Assembly (NCBI RefSeq): GCF_006210265.1
Contig: NZ_VCNC01000004.1
Span: forward strand, 248,001-312,000
Direction: 5' to 3'
Length of the DNA stretch: 64,000 nt
DNA from: Desulfovibrio sp. UCD-KL4C
GTDB taxonomy: Bacteria > Desulfobacterota > Desulfovibrionia > Desulfovibrionales > Desulfovibrionaceae
A program made the translations under genes and the position numbers. Under the pieces are notes generated by a model, which saw only the letters and a list, made by a program, of their open reading frames with translations, searched no databases and was not told where the DNA came from. Of this stretch, positions 23,810 through 32,071 are shown piece after piece. Each line of letters starts with the position of its first letter. Position 1 is the first letter of the stretch.

Positions 23810-25468
23810 ATGAATATTGAAAGCTATACTTTTCAGGAGTTTAAGAACTTGGCTCAGAATTTCCACGGATATGCAGCTCCGGGGCTGCTCATTGGTGGGT
23901 ATATGGTAGCTATGGCTAAAAGACATATTCCTGAAGGAACCCTTTTTGAAGCGGTTGTTGAAACAACCAAGTGCCTACCGGATGCTGTTCAGCTTCTAAC
24001 CCTTTGCAGTACCGGTAATAACTGGATGAAGGTCACCAATCTTGGAAGGTATGCACTTTCCATCGGAGACAAATACACTGGCGAAGGCGTTCGTGTAAGC
24101 ATTGATCCTTTGAAACTGGAAGTTTTTCCTGAAATACGGGATTGGTTTTTCAAGCGTAAACCGAAACATGAGCAGGATGTTGTCAGGCTTGAGCAAGAAA
24201 TTGAGCAGGCCGGAGACACCATCTGCAAAGTGGAAAAGGTTATAATAAAACCGACCTTTCTCGGTCATAAACCCATGGAAGACAGTGGAGTCTGCTCGGT
24301 ATGCGGTGAAGCATATCCTTTATGTGACGGCCCGATCTGCCGTGGTTGCCAGGGGCAGGCTCCTTATGTGATGGCAGACCCTATTGTGGTGGACAACACT
24401 GCAAAGCACGCGCGCGTTGTTCCTGTTGCCGAAGCTGTAGGACAGCAGGTTGCGCATGATATGACCCGTATTGAGCCTGGACAGTTCAAAGGTCCCGAGT
24501 TCAAGGCCGGTCAGAGGATTTCTGTTGGTGATGTCTGCCGTCTGCAGAAGATGGGGCGTTTTCATGTTGCTGTTTGTGATCATGCTGCTACCGCCAATGT
24601 AAGAAAGCAGGGATTCATTCATGAGGACGAGGTTGCGGAGCGTTTTGCACGGCATATGGCTGGGCCCGGAGTTACCTATAGTCTGCCTCCCCGCGAAGGT
24701 AAAATTGATTTTACAGCTGATTGTGATGGTCTGCTTTGCGTTGATTCTAAGTGCTTGGAGCAATTTAATCTCGTACCTGAAGTGATGGCCGCATCTCGTC
24801 ATGATGGTACTATTCTAAAAAAAGGCTCTAATTTTGCCGGAACCCGTGCCGTACCTCTGATGCTCTCAGAAGAACATCTGCAGAGTGCTATGTTAGTTCT
24901 TGGTACCAACCCCCTGTTTAAAGTCCTGCCTTTAAGGAAGGCAAAAGTAGGCATTCTGGTTACCGGAACTGAGGTTTTCAAGGGACTGATTGATGATAAA
25001 TTCATTCCGGTGATAACTGCAAAGGTTACCGCTCATTCATGTTCTGTTGTTAAAAGTACCATTGTCCCGGATGACAGGGAGATGATGCGCGAAGCCATTG
25101 AGGACATACGCTCCGCCGGAGCAGATTTATTGATCACTACCGGAGGACTCTCTGTGGACCCCGATGATATAACCCGGCAGGCCCTGATGGAAAACGGGTT
25201 ATCCAATGTTCTGCACGGGGTTCCCATGCTGCCCGGAACAATGAGTCTTATGGGTACACTTCCGGCACAGGAGGACCGCTGTAAAATGCAGGTACTCGGT
25301 GTCCCGGCTTGTGCCTTGTTCTACAAGACCACCTTCTTTGATATTATACTGCCAAGGCTTCTCGCTGGGCGGGATATTACTCGTGGCGAACTGGCAAGGA
25401 TGGGGGAAGGTGGTTATTGCATCTCCTGCAATACTTGCACCTGGCCCAAATGCTGGTTCGGTAAGTAG
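23810..25468 (+). CDS. FmdE-domain / MoeA-like fusion protein
   Basis: 552 residues. Residues 1-150 are an FmdE-type domain (HGYAAPGLLIGGYMVAMA...LCSTGNNWMKVTNLGRYALSI), followed by a zinc-ribbon-like stretch (CSVCGEAYPLCDGPICRGC) and then a MoeA/CinA-like region (KVGILVTGTEVFKG...DDREMMREAIEDI...LLITTGGLSVDPDD) that in MoeA inserts Mo into molybdopterin. The C-terminus ends in a Cys cluster (CISCNTCTWPKC). The gene is 11 bp after the MFS gene and before moaA. It probably matures the Mo cofactor for the island's transhydroxylase. FmdE itself has no settled function. Confidence 0.82.
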   Translation: MNIESYTFQEFKNLAQNFHGYAAPGLLIGGYMVAMAKRHIPEGTLFEAVVETTKCLPDAVQLLTLCSTGNNWMKVTNLGRYALSIGDKYTGEGVRVSIDPLKLEVFPEIRDWFFKRKPKHEQDVVRLEQEIEQAGDTICKVEKVIIKPTFLGHKPMEDSGVCSVCGEAYPLCDGPICRGCQGQAPYVMADPIVVDNTAKHARVVPVAEAVGQQVAHDMTRIEPGQFKGPEFKAGQRISVGDVCRLQKMGRFHVAVCDHAATANVRKQGFIHEDEVAERFARHMAGPGVTYSLPPREGKIDFTADCDGLLCVDSKCLEQFNLVPEVMAASRHDGTILKKGSNFAGTRAVPLMLSEEHLQSAMLVLGTNPLFKVLPLRKAKVGILVTGTEVFKGLIDDKFIPVITAKVTAHSCSVVKSTIVPDDREMMREAIEDIRSAGADLLITTGGLSVDPDDITRQALMENGLSNVLHGVPMLPGTMSLMGTLPAQEDRCKMQVLGVPACALFYKTTFFDIILPRLLAGRDITRGELARMGEGGYCISCNTCTWPKCWFGK

Positions 25469-25500
25469 TGAAGATAGATTGACCTCCAATGTCGTTGTTC

Positions 25501-25529
25501 GTTGGGCCTGTTTTTTCAGCAGGCTCAAC
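25501..25529 (+). terminator. Terminator after the FmdE-MoeA gene
   Basis: GTTGGGCCTG / CAGGCTCAAC, 10-bp stem (one G-T pair) with a T-rich loop. A T-rich stretch follows about 8 bp later. Confidence 0.6.
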
Positions 25530-25645
25530 GGACATCATTTTTAATTCGATTATTATTCCGCCAAAGTATATTGAACGCGTCTTTATTTTGAGCAGTTCAA
25601 TTTCGATTTCAGGGCGTTTATATAAATGATATCAGGGTGACTTTT

Positions 25646-26647
25646 ATGAATAAATTACTGGTTGATAGCTATGGCCGTAAGTCCAGTTATATGCGAATCA
25701 GTGTAACGGACCGTTGTAATTTGAATTGTACCTATTGTGCTGGGGAAGGGTTTGAGTTCATCCCGCACGCAAGGGTTCTACGTTATGAAGAAATATTTAA
25801 GCTTATGGAGCTGGCTACGGATCTTGGCGTAAGAAAAATTAGGTTTACAGGTGGAGAGCCTTTTGTACGCAAAGGTTTTGTCGAGTTTTTGATAGAAGCT
25901 GCAGCCCGTTTTTCAGATTTGGAATTGTGTGTAACTACAAATGGAACTTTGATAGGCAACTGTGTGGAAAAAATTGCTTTTGCAGGTATAAAGCGGATAA
26001 ATATTTCTTTGGACACCCTGAATCCTGCACGCTTTAAATCAATTACGGGACATGACAAATTTGACTTGGTCCTTGAAAATATTGATCGTTGCCTGAAGGC
26101 TGGAATGACAGTCAAGGTTAATTCCGTGGCAATGAAAAATGTTAATGATGATGAGCTGGCGGATTTTATCGGACTGGCTGGATCTCTGCCGCTTGATATG
26201 CGTTTTATAGAATTTATGCCGGTAGGGTTGGATACCGGATGGACTGCGGAAAGCATCTGGTCGGCGGAGGATATTATCGCCCAAGCCCGCGAATTTGCCG
26301 AATTATCACCTTGTGAAGAAGAAGGCGCGAACAGCGGCCCGGCACGTATGTTCTCCATTGTTGGGGGCAAAGGACGTCTCGGAGTAATCTCGCCTCACTC
26401 CAACCATTTCTGCTCCACCTGTAATCGGCTGCGTATCAGTTCTGACGGCAATCTTCGCAGCTGTCTGTTTTCAGACAAGGTGTATCGGTTGCGGGCGATG
26501 TTTCGTAACCCCAAGGTCAGTGGCAGGGCAGTGGAAAAGGTATTCAAGGAAGCTCTCCGCCATAAACCTGTAGGGCATGATCTGCTTGAATTGATGCCCG
26601 CAGTTAAGGGGGTATGCAGGACAAGGATGGCTTCTATAGGAGGGTAG
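25646..26647 (+). CDS. moaA: GTP 3',8-cyclase, molybdenum cofactor biosynthesis
   Basis: 333-residue radical-SAM enzyme that starts molybdopterin synthesis. It shows the N-terminal cluster motif CNLNCTYC, the GGEPFVRKG segment, and the C-terminal second cluster region CSTCNRLRISSDGNLRSC diagnostic for MoaA. The usual last Cys of the three-Cys C-terminal set is retained. The normal GG end is present (ASIGG). Start set at 25646 rather than three codons upstream on ribosome-site spacing. An island-borne moaA beside the MoeA-like fusion suggests dedicated cofactor supply for the transhydroxylase. The chromosome probably has a second, housekeeping copy elsewhere. Confidence 0.92.
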   Translation: MNKLLVDSYGRKSSYMRISVTDRCNLNCTYCAGEGFEFIPHARVLRYEEIFKLMELATDLGVRKIRFTGGEPFVRKGFVEFLIEAAARFSDLELCVTTNGTLIGNCVEKIAFAGIKRINISLDTLNPARFKSITGHDKFDLVLENIDRCLKAGMTVKVNSVAMKNVNDDELADFIGLAGSLPLDMRFIEFMPVGLDTGWTAESIWSAEDIIAQAREFAELSPCEEEGANSGPARMFSIVGGKGRLGVISPHSNHFCSTCNRLRISSDGNLRSCLFSDKVYRLRAMFRNPKVSGRAVEKVFKEALRHKPVGHDLLELMPAVKGVCRTRMASIGG

Positions 26648-26721
26648 CTTTGTTTTTTCTCATTATGTAAAGAACTGCATCCGCAACCTTTGTCAGCTGT
26701 AGCGTCGCTCAGTATTGTAGT

Positions 26722-26790
26722 ACAATTAGTTTGATAAAAAAGATCTCACCGTAAACTGAAATTCTACCCAAAATTTATCAAACTAATTGT
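26722..26790. repeat. Perfect 17-bp inverted repeat containing TTTGATAAA
   Basis: ACAATTAGTTTGATAAA (26722-26738) and its exact reverse complement (26774-26790), 35 bp apart. The left end carries the same word with one change (13984-14000). A further site, TTTATCAAA, lies at 26839-26847. Consistent with dispersed transposase sites in a Tn7-like left end. Confidence 0.7.
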
Positions 26791-26865
26791 TATTCCATTA
26801 AATTTGCCGACCAAAACATGCGGTTAAACCGCCACTTTTTTATCAAACTTTATTTTCAGTCCACA

Positions 26866-26985
26866 GAAGGGTGTGGTAAAGGTCGCGGGCCAGTCTATTC
26901 TCCGTGGCTGCGAGTTCGAGATATTCCTTCCAAAGGCAGGTCTCATCGAGTTTTCAGTCACAAATCACGGCGATCACATCATCTT
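26866..26985 (+). pseudogene. tnsA: tnsA-like internal fragment (40 codons)
   Basis: Translation EGCGKGRGPVYSPWLRVRDI, then PSKGRSHRVFSHKSRRSHHL, matches the TnsA N-terminal domain (family pattern EGRGxGxGxxYxPWLxxxDVPSxGRxxR...tGRxHHLLSDLE, from memory). Homology begins exactly at the right element boundary and ends after HHL, where unrelated AT-rich sequence follows. It continues the 16-codon stub at 14052 with a gap of only about two residues, as if one gene had been split. Confidence 0.62.
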
Positions 26986-27027
26986 CCTTTCTTAAATACA
27001 ATTGTACATTCTTTTTACTGAGTGATT

Positions 27028-27624
27028 TTAAAAAGATGGTGGGGTATTCACCCATAAAACGCGAGTGATGATCTTGCCGGGGTTAGAATATCCATGTGTC
27101 AATTCAGACCTGAACACAAAAGAATCTCCTTCATTTAAAGTATATGTTGAGTCATCAACAATTAATTCAAGAGTTCCCTCTAAAACATAGCCTAAATCTT
27201 CTCCTTCATGATTATACGTACCGTTTGTAGTTGCTCCCGGCTGAACTACGTGAATGTTTGCCTGAAGTAATCTGTTTACTGAATGAGGGGCCAGAGCTTC
27301 CATAACGATGCCTTCTTTTGAACGAGTAGATGAAATAGTAAGTTTTGGTCGCTCTGAAGCTCGGATGATCATGGTTTCATCTTCACCATCGGCAATAAGT
27401 GCGGCTGCATTTGTATTCAGAGCTATTGCTATGCGCTGTAATGCTTTTAATGAAGGGCTAGCCTTACCGTTTTCAATTTTTGAAATCATGCTTTCTGAAC
27501 ATGCAGATCGCTTTGCAAGCTCTGCCATTTTTAAACCCAATAGCATGCGTCTGTGCCTGATGCGTACGCCGAAGCTACCATCTTCCTTATTAGTTGAGTT
27601 TCCGTACTCGTTTGTTTTGGGCAT
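27028..27624 (-). CDS. XRE-family regulator with C-terminal cupin domain
   Basis: 198 residues: an N-terminal Cro/CI HTH (about 20-75, RIRHRRMLLGLKMAELAKRSACSESMISKIENGKASPSL) and a C-terminal cupin (about 110-195, HVVQPGATTNGTYNHEGEDLGYVLEGTLEL...GDSF) that would sense a small ligand. This architecture is common for regulators of amino-acid, polyamine or pyrimidine catabolism. It is divergent from the pyrimidine operon, with a 10-bp inverted repeat between. It probably represses its own gene and possibly the operon, although the operon promoter is sigma-54 type and needs a separate activator. Confidence 0.9.
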   Translation of the reverse strand: MPKTNEYGNSTNKEDGSFGVRIRHRRMLLGLKMAELAKRSACSESMISKIENGKASPSLKALQRIAIALNTNAAALIADGEDETMIIRASERPKLTISSTRSKEGIVMEALAPHSVNRLLQANIHVVQPGATTNGTYNHEGEDLGYVLEGTLELIVDDSTYTLNEGDSFVFRSELTHGYSNPGKIITRVLWVNTPPSF

Positions 27625-27651
27625 ATATATTCCTATATGTAATCGTTATTC

Positions 27652-27749
27652 ATGTTACTTGAATATAACTTAACAAGCAGGCAATGCAAGTAACATTTTA
27701 TGACAAAACTGAGTGTTCATTTTTGTTATTATTCAATTCTATTTTGTCA
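27652..27749. promoter_or_regulatory. Two inverted-repeat operators upstream of the XRE-cupin gene
   Basis: ATGTTACTTG (27652-27661) and CAAGTAACAT (27687-27696), exact with a 25-bp spacer. Just after, TGACAAAA (27701) and TTTTGTCA (27742) form a second dyad. Candidate sites for the XRE-cupin protein or for an unlinked sigma-54 activator. Confidence 0.55.
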
Positions 27750-27834
27750 TTTATGTAAAATTATGTACCATATTTCTACTAAAATTTTTCGCCTAAGTTA
27801 CAATTATGGTTGTTATGTGTGCATAATCTTAATC

Positions 27835-27850
27835 TGGCATGCGGCTTGCA
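27835..27850 (+). promoter_or_regulatory. Consensus sigma-54 promoter of the pyrimidine operon
   Basis: TGGCATGCGGCTTGCA, full match to TGGCAY-N5-TTGCA with correct spacing, 46 bp before the NCS1 transporter start. Confidence 0.85.
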
Positions 27851-27895
27851 AATAATTCAAGAGACTTGAATTTGAATACAACTACTGGAGGAGAA

Positions 27896-29338
27896 ATGAG
27901 TAAAAAGAGTCCTTTTGATGAGACCATGGTTGAGCTGACGCGAGATTGTTCAGGCAGCCCTCTCTATAATGAAGATCTTGCCCCGACCTGTATTAAGAAT
28001 AGAACATGGACTATATACAGTTATATAGCGCTCTGGATGGGAATGAGTTTCTGTGTCCCTACATATCTTATGGCAGCAGGTTTTATTGCTGCAGGTATGA
28101 GCTGGTCTCAAGCAACATTTACCGTTCTACTTGGAAACGCTATCATTTTAATTCCAATGCTCCTTAACGGGCGTATCGGGGTTCGCTACGGCCTATCATT
28201 CCCTGTTTTCTGTAGAGCTCCATTTGGAACAAAAGGAGCAAATATCCCAGCTCTTGCCAGAGCTCTTGTGGCTTGTGGCTGGTTCGGGATTCAGACATGG
28301 ATCGGCGGGGCAGCATTAAATGCTCTCTTCGCACTTGTCATTCCAGGTTGGGACTCCATTACATTTAATGTATGGATCAGCTTCTTTTTCTTCTGGTTTC
28401 TTAATATCTTTATCGTCTACAGAGGAATGGATGCCGTTAAGAAATTTGAGCACTTAACTGCTCCTTTGCTTCTTGTCTTCGCTGTAGGACTTTTTGTCTG
28501 GGCTGTAACCCATGCTGGCGGATTCGGACCAATTATGGCTCAGCCTTCCAAGTTTCACAGCCTTGGTGAATTTCTGCCTGTTTTCATTCCGTCTTTAACA
28601 GGTTGCATTGGGTTCTGGGCTACTCTTTCTCTCAACATTCCAGACTTTACCAGATTTGCAAAATCTCAGAAAGATCAAATAATTGGACAGTCCATCGGAC
28701 TGCCTTTCTCTATGACTTGTTTTGCACTGATTGCTATCCTCACCGCATCTGCGACAGTCATAATCTTTGGTAAAGCAATTTGGGATCCAGTTGAAATCGT
28801 CAAACAGTTCGATAGTCCTCTGCTGGTTATCATCGGAACACTTTGCGTAACTCTTGCAACTCTTACTACCAATATAGCTGCAAACGTTGTTTCTCCAGCC
28901 TATGACTTTGCGCATATTGCTCCTAAAATTATAGACTTTAAACGTGGAGCCTTGATTACTGGTATTATCGGTATTGCCATGATGCCTTGGAAGCTACTTT
29001 CTGACTTTGGATCGTATATTTTCGGATGGCTCGTTGGTTACTCAGCTTTATTAGGTCCTATCTGTGCAATCATGCTCGCCGATTACTTCATCGTGCGTAA
29101 GCGTGAAATTGATTTAGACCAGATGTTTGTTGAAGACGGTATCTACAGCTATGGCAACGGATACAACAGCAAAGCCTTTATAGCTATGGGAGCCGGAATA
29201 ATAATGGGTCTTATCGGTTTGGTGGTTCCTTCTTTGTCGTTCCTTTACAACTATGCATGGTTTGTAGGGTTCTTTACTTCAGGAGTCTCTTACATAGCTC
29301 TTATGAAGCAGGAAAGACGTGTAGCTGAAGTTTATTAA
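27896..29338 (+). CDS. NCS1-family nucleobase/hydantoin/allantoin transporter
   Basis: 480-residue inner-membrane protein with 12 spans of the nucleobase:cation symporter-1 family. N-terminal PLYNEDLAPTCIKNRTWTIYSYIALWMGMSF is the family hallmark and the core FSVFCRAPFGTKGAN-like segment is present as FPVFCRAPFGTKGA. Members take up uracil, hydantoins, cytosine or allantoin with Na+ or H+. Start set at 27896 (MSKKSPFDET) behind GGAGGAG. A longer open frame would overlap the sigma-54 promoter. It heads a six-gene catabolic operon, so a pyrimidine or hydantoin is the likely cargo. Confidence 0.93.
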   Translation: MSKKSPFDETMVELTRDCSGSPLYNEDLAPTCIKNRTWTIYSYIALWMGMSFCVPTYLMAAGFIAAGMSWSQATFTVLLGNAIILIPMLLNGRIGVRYGLSFPVFCRAPFGTKGANIPALARALVACGWFGIQTWIGGAALNALFALVIPGWDSITFNVWISFFFFWFLNIFIVYRGMDAVKKFEHLTAPLLLVFAVGLFVWAVTHAGGFGPIMAQPSKFHSLGEFLPVFIPSLTGCIGFWATLSLNIPDFTRFAKSQKDQIIGQSIGLPFSMTCFALIAILTASATVIIFGKAIWDPVEIVKQFDSPLLVIIGTLCVTLATLTTNIAANVVSPAYDFAHIAPKIIDFKRGALITGIIGIAMMPWKLLSDFGSYIFGWLVGYSALLGPICAIMLADYFIVRKREIDLDQMFVEDGIYSYGNGYNSKAFIAMGAGIIMGLIGLVVPSLSFLYNYAWFVGFFTSGVSYIALMKQERRVAEVY

Positions 29339-29352
29339 CCGCTGCAAGATAA

Positions 29353-29384
29353 ACTGACCTGCGTCTTTAGTGTCGCAGGTTAGT
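29353..29384 (+). other. Intercistronic stem-loop before the hydantoinase gene
   Basis: ACTGACCTGCG / CGCAGGTTAGT, an 11-bp stem with one G-T pair, located between the NCS1 stop and the hydantoinase ATG. It covers an alternative upstream GTG start, supporting the start at 29400. Confidence 0.6.
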
Positions 29385-29399
29385 AAAAAGGATTTTGAA

Positions 29400-30782
29400 A
29401 TGACTTACGATATTATTCTCACAGGCGGATTGGTTGTAACAGCCTCCGACACATTCAAAGCTGATGTGGCTATTAAAGACGGATGCATTGCAGCTTTAGG
29501 CGAGAAATTTAATACAGATGCTGTAAAAACTATCGACTGTTCAGGTAAGTATATTCTTCCTGGCGGGATAGACGTGCATACTCATATGGAAATGCCTTTC
29601 GGGGGAACTACTTCCAAAGATACTTTTGAAACAGGTTCTATTGCCGCGGCACATGGCGGAACAACGTCGATTGTAGACTTTTGCATTCAGGGTAAAGGAC
29701 AATCCCTGCGAGAATCTCTGGATGGGTGGCATGCAAAAGCCGATGGCAAGTCCTGCATCGACTACGCCTTTCACGTAGCGGTAACAGATATGACTGATGA
29801 AGTTCTATGTGAGATGCCTGAGATCATTAAGCAGGGATACCCTAGTTTCAAACTTTTTATGGTCTATGACGGACTGCGTGTTTCAGATGGAACATTTTTA
29901 AAAGCTCTTAAGGTCGCCCGTGATAATGGTGGACTGGTCTGCGTGCATGCTGAAAATAATGATATTGTTGTGAATAATATTGGTGAACTTCTTGCCGAAG
30001 GTAAAACCGCTCCGAAATATCATGCTGCTTCCCGCCCTCCACTTGCTGAAGGAGAGGCCACAGGACGTGCCTGTAAGCTAGCTAGGATAACAGACGGACC
30101 TTTGTATGTAGTTCATCTAACTTGCAGCGACTCTTTAGAAGAAGTGGTTCGCGCACGCAAAGCCGGAGCTTCGGTTATGGCTGAAACATGTCCGCAATAT
30201 CTCTATCTTTCCACAGAAAATTATGAAGAACCGAATTTCAATGGCGCCAAATATGTGATGAGTCCGCCTTTACGTCCGGCGGAGAATCAGGCTCCTCTCT
30301 GGAACGCTCTAAAAAATGGCGACCTTCAGACCGTTGCCACTGATCACTGTCCTTTTGACTTCAAAGGACAAAAGGAAATGGGCAAAGATGACTTTACAAA
30401 AATCCCTAACGGAGCTCCGGGAGTGGAGCCGCGTATGTCTTTACTTTATAAGGGGGTTGTTGAAGGCCGTTACTCTTTAAACAAAATGGTTGAAGTTGCT
30501 TCAACTAATCCAGCAAAAATTATGGGGATGTATCCGCAAAAAGGAACCATTGCCCCTGGAGCTGACGCAGACATCTGCATCTTTGATCCTGAAAAAAGTG
30601 GACCGATTAACCACGCCGAACTGCATGAAAATGTCGACTACACTACTTATGAAGGTATTGATGTTCCAGGGCGGCCTGTATCCACAATTTCAGGAGGAAG
30701 GCTTGTTGTAGAAAACCAAAAGTGGATTGGAGAAAAAGGTAAAGGACACTTTATCAAACGCGGAACACCAATAATTTTATAA
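29400..30782 (+). CDS. hydA: Dihydropyrimidinase / D-hydantoinase
   Basis: 460-residue cyclic amidohydrolase that opens dihydrouracil or dihydrothymine (or 5-substituted hydantoins) to N-carbamoyl-beta-amino acids. Binuclear-metal ligands of the amidohydrolase family are visible: DVHTHMEMP, the carboxylated lysine in YPSFKLFMVYDG, VCVHAENND, YVVHLTCSDS and ATDHCPFD. The length is normal. ATG at 29400 follows AAAGGA. In the operon it acts between PreA (ring reduction) and the M20 hydrolase (carbamoyl removal). A pure hydantoinase role is possible, but the presence of preA favours pyrimidines. Confidence 0.93.
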   Translation: MTYDIILTGGLVVTASDTFKADVAIKDGCIAALGEKFNTDAVKTIDCSGKYILPGGIDVHTHMEMPFGGTTSKDTFETGSIAAAHGGTTSIVDFCIQGKGQSLRESLDGWHAKADGKSCIDYAFHVAVTDMTDEVLCEMPEIIKQGYPSFKLFMVYDGLRVSDGTFLKALKVARDNGGLVCVHAENNDIVVNNIGELLAEGKTAPKYHAASRPPLAEGEATGRACKLARITDGPLYVVHLTCSDSLEEVVRARKAGASVMAETCPQYLYLSTENYEEPNFNGAKYVMSPPLRPAENQAPLWNALKNGDLQTVATDHCPFDFKGQKEMGKDDFTKIPNGAPGVEPRMSLLYKGVVEGRYSLNKMVEVASTNPAKIMGMYPQKGTIAPGADADICIFDPEKSGPINHAELHENVDYTTYEGIDVPGRPVSTISGGRLVVENQKWIGEKGKGHFIKRGTPIIL

Positions 30783-30834
30783 TAAAAATATTTTATATAT
30801 CAACACAATAAACTAATATTCTAGGAGAATTATC

Positions 30835-32055
30835 ATGTTAAGTAAATTTAATGAACTGTCAGAAGCCATGCGTGATGATGTTATCGCTTTCACTCAGAAA
30901 CTTATTCAGACTCCTTCCATCAGTGGCGAGGAAGAAACTTTAGCAAAATTGACCGTAGAGAAGATGAAAGAGCTCGGCTACGATGAAGTTTTTATTGATG
31001 ACATCGGTAACGTCGTTGGAATCATAAAAGGTGAAGGCAGCGGCCCAAGTGTTATGTACAATTCTCACATGGATCACGTTGACCCGGGCGATCTGTCCAA
31101 CTGGAAATATGATCCTTACGGCGGTGAAATTGTAGATGGTTATGTTCACGGACGCGCCGCATCTGATGTAAAATCAGGTATGGCTGCCCAGATCTATGCA
31201 GGAGCACTCCTGAAAAAAGCTGGAGTTCCGCTTAAAGGTGACTTTATTTATACTGGAGTAGTTCAAGAAGAGCCTGCCGAAATGTATGGTATGGCTTACC
31301 TTTGTAATAATACTTTTAAAGAACGTGGTATCACTTTCGATGCTATGATTTCCTCTGAAGCAACTTCTATGAACCTTTACCTTGGGCATCGCGGCCGCAT
31401 TGAAATGGAAGTTACTACCAAAGGACGTACCAGTCACGGTTCAGCTCCTTGGCGCGGAGTGAACGCTGTATACAAAATGATGCCCGTCATTGAAGAAGTA
31501 CAGAAGCTTTACGAAAAACTTCCTGAAGATAAATTCCTCGGACAAGCATCCCTTGCATTGACCATTATTGATTGTAAACCTGGATTCTTATCCATTATAC
31601 CTGACGTCTGCACTGTTGCTCTTGATAGACGCTTGATTCGCGGAGAAACTAAGGAAGATGCTATAGGTCAGATTCAGGAAATTTTAGACCGTCTTGCCGC
31701 TGCTGATCCTGATTTTAAAGCAGAAGTCAACGTTAGAACTGTTCATGAAACTTCCTACAAAGGAATTTCCGCTGATTGCGAAAAATATATGAATCCATGG
31801 GCCATTGAAGAAGATGATGCCATGGTTGTTAAATGTGTTGAAGCTCTTAACGCTATCGGGCAGAAACCTGGATTCGGCAAATGGGATTTCGGAACTGATG
31901 CCTCACACATAACAGGCGTAATGGGTATTCCTTCCATAGGTTACTCCCCCATGGAAGAAGAGTACGCCCATACTCCGTATGATTGCTGCAAAGTGGACAA
32001 TATAGTTAAAGCCGTCGCGGGTAATGCTGCAATTGCCGTAAAAATAGCTGGATAA
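30835..32055 (+). CDS. M20-family (YgeY-like) hydrolase, probable N-carbamoyl-beta-amino-acid amidohydrolase
   Basis: 406-residue metallohydrolase of the M20/ArgE/YgeY group. Metal ligands: NSHMDHVDPGD, GRAASDVKSGMAAQ, VVQEEPAEMYG, and the C-terminal YAHTPYD. YgeY is often found with hydantoinase-like genes in anaerobic purine and pyrimidine clusters. By position, between hydantoinase and aminotransferase, it should release NH3 and CO2 from N-carbamoyl-beta-alanine, taking the role of beta-ureidopropionase. This substrate is inferred. The protein could instead be a general dipeptidase or deacetylase. Confidence 0.82.
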   Translation: MLSKFNELSEAMRDDVIAFTQKLIQTPSISGEEETLAKLTVEKMKELGYDEVFIDDIGNVVGIIKGEGSGPSVMYNSHMDHVDPGDLSNWKYDPYGGEIVDGYVHGRAASDVKSGMAAQIYAGALLKKAGVPLKGDFIYTGVVQEEPAEMYGMAYLCNNTFKERGITFDAMISSEATSMNLYLGHRGRIEMEVTTKGRTSHGSAPWRGVNAVYKMMPVIEEVQKLYEKLPEDKFLGQASLALTIIDCKPGFLSIIPDVCTVALDRRLIRGETKEDAIGQIQEILDRLAAADPDFKAEVNVRTVHETSYKGISADCEKYMNPWAIEEDDAMVVKCVEALNAIGQKPGFGKWDFGTDASHITGVMGIPSIGYSPMEEEYAHTPYDCCKVDNIVKAVAGNAAIAVKIAG

Positions 32056-32071
32056 TTTCTGGAGATCTAAA

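Larger units (their letters stand above)
13954..26865. mobile_element. Candidate 12.9-kb Tn7-like metabolic transposon, transposition genes lost
   Basis: The left boundary starts TGTTGAAGGGAAATAAGG followed by TTTGATAAAAA. The reverse complement of the right boundary starts TGTGGACTGAAAATAAAG followed by the same TTTGATAAAAA, giving 24 matches in 29. In both ends exactly 18 bases separate TGT from the first TTTGATAAA. The left end has two such sites 20 bp apart and, 50 bp further in, the first 16 codons of a tnsA-like gene, as at the right end of Tn7. The other end has dispersed sites (26730, 26774, 26839). No tnsB, tnsC or tnsD is present. A 5-bp target duplication is not evident (GGGTG versus GAAGG). 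Confidence 0.5.
26648..27027. other. Intergenic region with the right Tn7-like end and a tnsA fragment
   Basis: Contains no intact gene. Features: a perfect inverted repeat at 26722-26790, the element boundary ACA at 26865, a tnsA-like piece at 26866-26985, and a T-rich tail before the convergent XRE-cupin gene. Confidence 0.6.

Noticed and set aside
25570-25601. Inverted repeat ATTGAAC/GTTCAAT upstream of moaA as a Moco riboswitch
   Set aside because: A 7-bp dyad in AT-rich sequence with no other conserved aptamer elements.
26818-27021. Open frame across the right element boundary as a real 67-codon gene
   Set aside because: Its first 16 codons come from the element end and only codons 17-56 match TnsA, so it is better explained as a transposase relic.
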